DNA from: Afipia sp.
GTDB lineage: Bacteria; Pseudomonadota; Alphaproteobacteria; Rhizobiales; Xanthobacteraceae
Reading direction: 5' to 3'
NCBI GenBank assembly: GCA_020056155.1
Contig: JAGVII010000452.1
Span: 1-9,364 of the forward strand
DNA length: 9,364 nt
Part shown: positions 5,998 to 9,364 of the stretch, one piece after another
Position numbering within the stretch: the first letter of the stretch is position 1
How the letters are laid out: each line of letters opens with the position of its first letter
Translations under genes and position numbers: made by a program
The notes under the pieces: generated by a model
Databases searched by the model: none
The model's input: only the letters and a program-made list of their open reading frames with translations
What the model was told of the DNA's origin: nothing

Positions 5998-7014
5998 ATG
6001 ATTTCCCTTCGGCAGATCAGATCGTTCGTCGCCGTTTATGAAGAGGGCTCGTTCACATCAGCTGCAAAACGGGAAGGTGCGACTCAGTCCGGCATTTCGC
6101 AGCACCTCAAGCAGCTCGAATCCGAGCTCGGCGCGGCGCTGCTCGAGCGCAACGGCCGGGACGTTGAACCGACGCTAGCGGGGAAGCTCTATTATCGCGA
6201 ATGCGTCGAGCTTCTGAAGAAGCTGGAGGCCGCTCAACAAAGTGTTGCGGTCAATCACGTTCGGGGTGCGATCCGGGTGGGCCTGATGCCGACGTTCACC
6301 AGATCCGTGCTCGCCCCCGCGCTGGAAAAATTCCTCGCGTCTGCCCCGGGTTCAGAAATCAGCGTCACTGAGGCCTATTCGGGGGTGCTGACCGACATGA
6401 TCCTGAAAGGCGAGTTGGATTTTGCCGTTGTTCCGGCCTTCGAAGGGGCAACCGGCATCTCTCACCGGCTTCTTGCTCGCGACCGGGAAATGCTGGTGAG
6501 CGCGAAGCGAAGTAAAAAAACTCTCGAACCGGTCAAGCTTTCTGAGCTTGGTCCGTTGAAGGTGGTGCTGCCTGGGCTTCAGAATACGCGCCGTCGCAAC
6601 ATTGAGACTTACTTCAGTGTCAACGGCGTCGCTGTGGCGCAGCGGCTGGAGCTGGACGCCATGATGGGCACGCTGCAATTTGTCGCAGCGAGCGATTGGG
6701 TGGCCATTCTGCCATTCGTGATGATGGCCTCGGATATCGACGGCGGTCGCTTCGACGTGAGACCGCTCGAAGATCCGCCTTTGTATTCCGAGTTCGTCTT
6801 GATTGAACCAGCGCGCAAGGCGATGTCTCCTGCGGCCGCGTTGTTCGCTGACATTCTCCAAATGCAGACCGAGAGGTCGCAGCTGATGTTCGAGGAACGC
6901 GCCGGCAGACGGCAACAAGTCATGGCCGCCGCACGGCGCGGGCGGGGCGGCGGCGATAGGATTGTGCGACGCGACAATTTCGTGCGGAAGCCTCGCAAGC
7001 CCATAATTCCTTAA
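5998..7014 (+). CDS. LysR-type transcriptional regulator
   Basis: The 338-residue protein opens with the LysR winged helix-turn-helix: MISLRQIRSFVAVYEEGSFTSAA (1-23), GATQSGISQHLKQLESELGAALLER (27-51), ending in VEPTLAGKLYY (56-66), then the linker helix (about 67-88). The periplasmic-binding-protein-like effector domain begins at GAIRVGLMPTF (90-100) and runs to about 295. The C-terminus is longer than usual: residues 300-338 form a basic tail with RRGRGGG (313-319) and KPRKPIIP at the end. AGGA at 5984-5987 lies 10 bases before the ATG. It is divergent from the luciferase-like monooxygenase operon and lies just upstream of the molybdenum hydroxylase operon on the same strand, so it could regulate either or both. 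Its effector is probably a pathway substrate or intermediate, but nothing in the sequence names it. Confidence 0.94.
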   Translation: MISLRQIRSFVAVYEEGSFTSAAKREGATQSGISQHLKQLESELGAALLERNGRDVEPTLAGKLYYRECVELLKKLEAAQQSVAVNHVRGAIRVGLMPTFTRSVLAPALEKFLASAPGSEISVTEAYSGVLTDMILKGELDFAVVPAFEGATGISHRLLARDREMLVSAKRSKKTLEPVKLSELGPLKVVLPGLQNTRRRNIETYFSVNGVAVAQRLELDAMMGTLQFVAASDWVAILPFVMMASDIDGGRFDVRPLEDPPLYSEFVLIEPARKAMSPAAALFADILQMQTERSQLMFEERAGRRQQVMAAARRGRGGGDRIVRRDNFVRKPRKPIIP

Positions 7015-7078
7015 CCCTCACTTTGCTTTGCCGTACTTCGCTTCGTCGTATGGATGAGGCGAACAGCCTTTATTTCCT

Positions 7079-7106
7079 GTGGTCGGTGTGCAGCCGAGGT
7101 GGTCGG
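7079..7106. repeat. Direct repeat GTGGTCGG, 20 bases apart
   Basis: GTGGTCGG occurs at 7079-7086 and again at 7099-7106, an offset of exactly 20 bases or about two helical turns, ending about 30 bases before the -35 element at 7135. This spacing and position suit an activator site upstream of a promoter, but an 8-base repeat in GC-rich DNA may be chance. Confidence 0.35.
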
Positions 7107-7113
7107 CGCGAAA

Positions 7114-7127
7114 TAATCGTTCGATAA
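7114..7127. promoter_or_regulatory. Small inverted repeat upstream of the -35 box, possible operator
   Basis: ATCG-TT-CGAT at 7116-7125 is a perfect 4-base-arm inverted repeat, flanked by T7114 and A7127, which extend the symmetry after one mismatch. It ends 7 bases before the -35 element. The T and A spacing is close to the T-N11-A pattern of LysR-type sites, so the LysR protein encoded just upstream is a reasonable binder. Confidence 0.3.
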
Positions 7128-7134
7128 ACAACGC

Positions 7135-7163
7135 TTGACCTTTGATCCGGGGCACCGTCTAAT
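7135..7163 (+). promoter_or_regulatory. Sigma-70-like promoter of the molybdenum hydroxylase operon
   Basis: TTGACC (7135-7140) and TCTAAT (7158-7163) each match five of six consensus bases and are separated by the ideal 17 bases. Transcription would begin near 7170, giving a leader of about 40 bases before the FAD-subunit ATG at 7210. The same TTG could be read as a start codon for a longer product, but it lacks a ribosome site. Confidence 0.55.
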
Positions 7164-7193
7164 CATTCTCGAAGCCCATCATAAAATGTGGCG

Positions 7194-7201
7194 AGGGGAG
7201 G
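7194..7201 (+). promoter_or_regulatory. Strong ribosome binding site that fixes the FAD-subunit start
   Basis: AGGGGAGG ends 8 bases before ATG 7210. This decides between that ATG and the upstream TTG at 7135, which would add 25 residues with no family counterpart. Confidence 0.8.
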
Positions 7202-7209
7202 TTGCCGGA

Positions 7210-8091
7210 ATGAAAGCTTCGGCTTTCAGCTATGCGCGTGCTTCGAGCGTTGTGGACGCATTGGAGTTGCTTGCCCGGCATGGCGATCAGGCCAAGGTCC
7301 TCTCCGGCGGTCAGAGTCTTATGCCTGCGTTGAATTTGAGGCTGTCGGCTCCGGAACTGCTTGTCGATATCGGCGCTATCGATGAGTTACGCGGTATCAG
7401 CGTCGCGAACGGCGTGGTCAGGATTGGCGCGCTGACCCGTCACGTCGATGTTCTGAAGTCTGCTGAGATCGCCAAGCGCGCCCCGCTTCTGACAGACGCC
7501 ATCGCGCATGTCGCGCATCCGGCGATTCGCAACAGGGGCACCTTTGGCGGCAGTCTCGCGCACGCGGATCCAGCATCGGAGTTGCCGGCGTGTGTTCTCG
7601 CGCTTGATGCTGTCATTCTTGTCCGCAACAAGAATGGCGAGCGTCGTATTCGGGCTACGGACTTTTTCACCGGCATCTATGAGACCCTGCTGACACCGGA
7701 CGAATTGCTTGTTGCCGTTGAAATTCCCTGCGCCAAACCGAACGCAGTTCATTTCTTTCATGAGTATGCCCGCCGGAAGGGTGATTACGCCATCGTCGGA
7801 TTGGCGGCATCTGGAATTCTGGACGGCGATGTGTTGACGGATCTCCGGCTCGGCTACTTTGCGGTCGGCGAGAAGCCGATGCTTGCAACGGCGTCAGGTC
7901 ATTTGACGGGGCGGCCAGTCACGGCATCGATGCTGGCTGATGCTCAGGTCGCGCTCGATGCGGAGCTTGATCCGCAGGAGGACCAGCAGGCTTCAGCCGG
8001 AATGCGGCGTTATCTCGCACGCCAATTGATGGCGCGGTGTATCTCGGCACTGCTCGGGCGTTCGGATCTTGAAGCAAGGACGACCGCGTGA
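7210..8091 (+). CDS. Molybdenum hydroxylase, FAD-binding medium subunit (CoxM-like)
   Basis: With 293 residues it has the normal size of the FAD subunit of xanthine dehydrogenase/CO dehydrogenase-family enzymes. It carries electrons from the 2Fe-2S clusters to FAD and then to an acceptor. The two FAD pyrophosphate-binding motifs are present: SGGQS at 32-36 and TFGGS at 111-115, the latter in RNRGTFGGSLAHADPASE, matching in spacing the AGGHS and TIGGN motifs known from CoxM. The C-terminal domain (about 180-285) includes EYARRKGDYAIVGLAA (185-200), also typical. ATG 7210 begins at the family's usual N-terminus (MKASAFSYARA). The stop overlaps the next gene's GTG start (GTGA), so the subunits are translationally coupled. 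The M-S-L gene order is the one used by cox clusters, but that does not make this a CO dehydrogenase. Confidence 0.94.
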   Translation: MKASAFSYARASSVVDALELLARHGDQAKVLSGGQSLMPALNLRLSAPELLVDIGAIDELRGISVANGVVRIGALTRHVDVLKSAEIAKRAPLLTDAIAHVAHPAIRNRGTFGGSLAHADPASELPACVLALDAVILVRNKNGERRIRATDFFTGIYETLLTPDELLVAVEIPCAKPNAVHFFHEYARRKGDYAIVGLAASGILDGDVLTDLRLGYFAVGEKPMLATASGHLTGRPVTASMLADAQVALDAELDPQEDQQASAGMRRYLARQLMARCISALLGRSDLEARTTA

Positions 8092-8573
8092 CGGATCTTA
8101 CACCAATTTCCCTGACCATAAACGGCGAGCGCATTTCCGCCCAGGTGCCGCCACGGTTGAATCTGGCGGACTTTCTGCGGGATCATCTCGGCCTTACGGG
8201 AACGCATGTCGGTTGTGAGCATGGCGTGTGCGGAGCGTGCACGGTTCGCGTCAATGGCGATATCGTCCGTGCCTGCCTTCTGCTTGCGGTGCAGGCTGAA
8301 AGCGCGTCTGTGCAGACGATCGAAGGCCTGTCAGACAGCGGAGAGGTGTCCGACCTGCAGGCGGCATTCCGCGATCGCAATGCCCTTCAGTGCGGATATT
8401 GCACGCCGGGAATGTTGATGGCTGCGCAGGATATCCTCATCCATGAGCCGCAGGCGGACCGCGAACAAATTCGAGAGCACCTGTCTGGCAATTACTGCCG
8501 CTGTACGGGGTATCATGCGATCGTCGATGCCGTGGAAGCGACGGCTCGCGCACGCTCGGAGCAGGCACGATGA
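8088..8573 (+). CDS. Molybdenum hydroxylase, small 2Fe-2S subunit (CoxS-like)
   Basis: This 161-residue protein has both expected iron-sulfur domains. The N-terminal plant-ferredoxin-like domain holds Cys43, Cys48, Cys51 and Cys63 (GCEHGVCGACTV and ACLLLA). The C-terminal helical domain holds Cys102, Cys105, Cys137 and Cys139 (QCGYCTPGM and NYCRCTGY). All eight ligands are present, and Gln101 precedes the cluster that contacts the molybdopterin, as in characterised relatives. It passes electrons from the molybdenum centre to the FAD subunit. Translation starts at GTG 8088, overlapping the previous stop, with AAGGA at 8076-8080 seven bases upstream. Its own stop overlaps the large-subunit ATG (ATGA). 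No Tat or Sec signal is seen, so a cytoplasmic complex is likely. Confidence 0.96.
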   Translation: MTDLTPISLTINGERISAQVPPRLNLADFLRDHLGLTGTHVGCEHGVCGACTVRVNGDIVRACLLLAVQAESASVQTIEGLSDSGEVSDLQAAFRDRNALQCGYCTPGMLMAAQDILIHEPQADREQIREHLSGNYCRCTGYHAIVDAVEATARARSEQAR

Positions 8574-9364
8574 GCGGCTTCGAGAAGCAGGCCGGTCTTT
8601 CGGTTTTGGACCGTCCGAATTCATACATCGGAAAGACGGTGCCGCGTCCGAACCTCGAGCGGCTCCTGCAGGGGCGTGGGCAGTACGTTAGCGATATGGT
8701 GCTGCCGCGCATGGCGCATGCAGTATTCCTGCGGTCGCCCTATGCTCATGCGAAGATCGTAAACATCGATGCGGCTGCGGCAAAGACGATGCCCGGCGTG
8801 ATTGCGATCGTCACGGGTGAAGAACTGGCGAAAGTCATTACGCCATGGGTCGGCGTGTTGTCACATCTCAAGGGACTGAAGTCGGCTCCGCAGCACGCGA
8901 TCGCGATCGATCGCGCTTGCTGGCAGGGCGAGGCGGTCGCTGCGGTTATCGCGACCAGCCGTGCGCTCGCCGAAGATGCTGCTGAAGCGGTCTTGGTGGA
9001 CTACGAAGAACTCGTCCCGGTGACGGATATGCGCACCGCTCTCGATCCCGAGACGCCGGTGATCCATGCAGATCTCGGAGATAATCTGGCCTTCGAGCGC
9101 AATCTCGATGCTGGAGCCGTGGATCAGGCCTTCAAGGATTCCGACGAAGTCGTGGAAGCCGAGTTCGTGTTCGGCCGTCATACCGGTGTCACGCTGGAGC
9201 CGCGCGCGGTCCTGGCGGACTGGAATTCCGGTGAGGAGCGCCTGACCGTTTATCTGGGCACGCAGGCGCCGCACATGGTGCAGAATATTGCCGCCCTGCA
9301 TTTGGGTCTCGATGAGGCGCAGGTTCGTGTGGTGTGCAAAGATGTCGGCGGCTCGTTCGGCATC
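8570..9364 (+). CDS. Molybdenum hydroxylase, large Mo-cofactor subunit (CoxL-like), N-terminal part
   Basis: The ATG overlaps the small-subunit stop and has GGAG 8 bases upstream. The frame stays open to the window edge, giving 265 of the roughly 780 residues expected. The first conserved domain is clear: SYIGKTVPRPNLERLLQGRG (18-37), the RSPYAHAKI segment (55-63), the MPGVIAIVTGEEL stretch (74-86) and GEAVAAVIATSRALAEDA (120-137). The molybdopterin-binding part begins with TLEPRAVLADW (208-218), GTQAPH (230-235), whose Gln is the conserved residue near the metal, and GGSFGI (260-265) at the edge. The holoenzyme hydroxylates carbon centres of N-heterocycles or aldehydes using water, or oxidises CO in true CO dehydrogenases. 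The diagnostic active-site loop (AYRCSFR in form I CO dehydrogenase, other residues elsewhere) lies beyond the window, so the substrate class cannot be read here. A heterocycle or aldehyde substrate fits the neighbours best. Confidence 0.94.
   Translation, partial: MSGFEKQAGLSVLDRPNSYIGKTVPRPNLERLLQGRGQYVSDMVLPRMAHAVFLRSPYAHAKIVNIDAAAAKTMPGVIAIVTGEELAKVITPWVGVLSHLKGLKSAPQHAIAIDRACWQGEAVAAVIATSRALAEDAAEAVLVDYEELVPVTDMRTALDPETPVIHADLGDNLAFERNLDAGAVDQAFKDSDEVVEAEFVFGRHTGVTLEPRAVLADWNSGEERLTVYLGTQAPHMVQNIAALHLGLDEAQVRVVCKDVGGSFGI

Larger units (their letters stand above)
7015..7209 (+). other. Intergenic regulatory region between the LysR gene and the molybdenum hydroxylase operon
   Basis: This is the longest gap in the window. 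It contains the repeats, small inverted repeat, promoter and ribosome site listed separately. No convincing small ORF or RNA gene was seen. Only a weak 4-5 bp hairpin (7056-7070) follows the LysR gene, so some read-through into the downstream operon is possible. Confidence 0.6.

Noticed and set aside
6352..6918. 188-residue open frame on the minus strand inside the LysR gene
   Set aside because: It lies entirely antisense to a clear LysR gene, has no recognisable domain, and is typical of open antisense frames in GC-rich DNA.
7056..7077. Possible intrinsic terminator after the LysR gene (GAGGC, loop GAACA, GCCTT, then TATTTC)
   Set aside because: The stem is only four to five pairs with one G-T pair and the T-tract is interrupted, so it is too weak to call.
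8902..8915. Perfect 14-base palindrome CGCGATCGATCGCG
   Set aside because: It encodes the normal AIAIDRA stretch of the large Mo subunit through GCG/ATC/GAT/CGC codons, so coding chance explains it; no partner sites were seen.
7210..9364. Calling the operon aerobic CO dehydrogenase (coxMSL)
   Set aside because: Gene order and general motifs are shared by many molybdenum hydroxylases and the deciding active-site loop is outside the window.

Overview
The window is a GC-rich, densely coded stretch from what looks like an alphaproteobacterium, probably Hyphomicrobiales and perhaps the Bradyrhizobium/Rhodopseudomonas/Afipia group. That placement is an inference from codon usage, short gene gaps and the mix of catabolic families; there is no rRNA or housekeeping marker to confirm it. 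No tRNA, rRNA, CRISPR array, insertion sequence or phage gene was seen. Ten protein genes fill almost everything, and the longest non-coding gap is about 195 bases.

Layout. (1) Positions 1-2917, + strand, a compact operon: the C-terminal part of a VOC-fold metalloenzyme (cut by the window edge), the oxygenase component of a two-component flavin monooxygenase (HsaA/HpaB-C2 type), its flavin reductase partner, and a TetR-family regulator. (2) Positions 2885-5895, - strand, a three-gene operon read in the order luciferase-like flavin monooxygenase, polysaccharide-deacetylase-fold hydrolase (PuuE/cyclic-imidase-like), Gfo/Idh/MocA oxidoreductase. It converges on operon 1 with a 33-base overlap of coding ends. 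(3) A LysR-type regulator at 5998-7014 (+), divergent from the luciferase-like gene across a 102-base AT-rich region that carries a 21-base imperfect palindrome and a pair of near-identical repeats 31 bases apart. (4) From 7210 to the right edge, + strand, a molybdenum hydroxylase operon in the order medium (FAD), small (two 2Fe-2S), large (Mo; cut by the window edge), with overlapping stop and start codons and a good sigma-70-like promoter at 7135-7163.

Interpretation. The content is that of an accessory catabolic island for a ring compound. The molybdenum hydroxylase would introduce a water-derived hydroxyl, typically on an N-heterocycle or aldehyde. The two-component flavoprotein would hydroxylate again using O2. 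The VOC protein could cleave a ring or act as a lyase or isomerase. The second flavin monooxygenase, the amidase/imidase-like hydrolase and the NAD(P)-dependent Gfo/Idh enzyme could process the products. Each family assignment is well supported, but the substrate and the idea that all three operons serve one pathway are inference. The LysR gene sits where it could control both of its neighbours.
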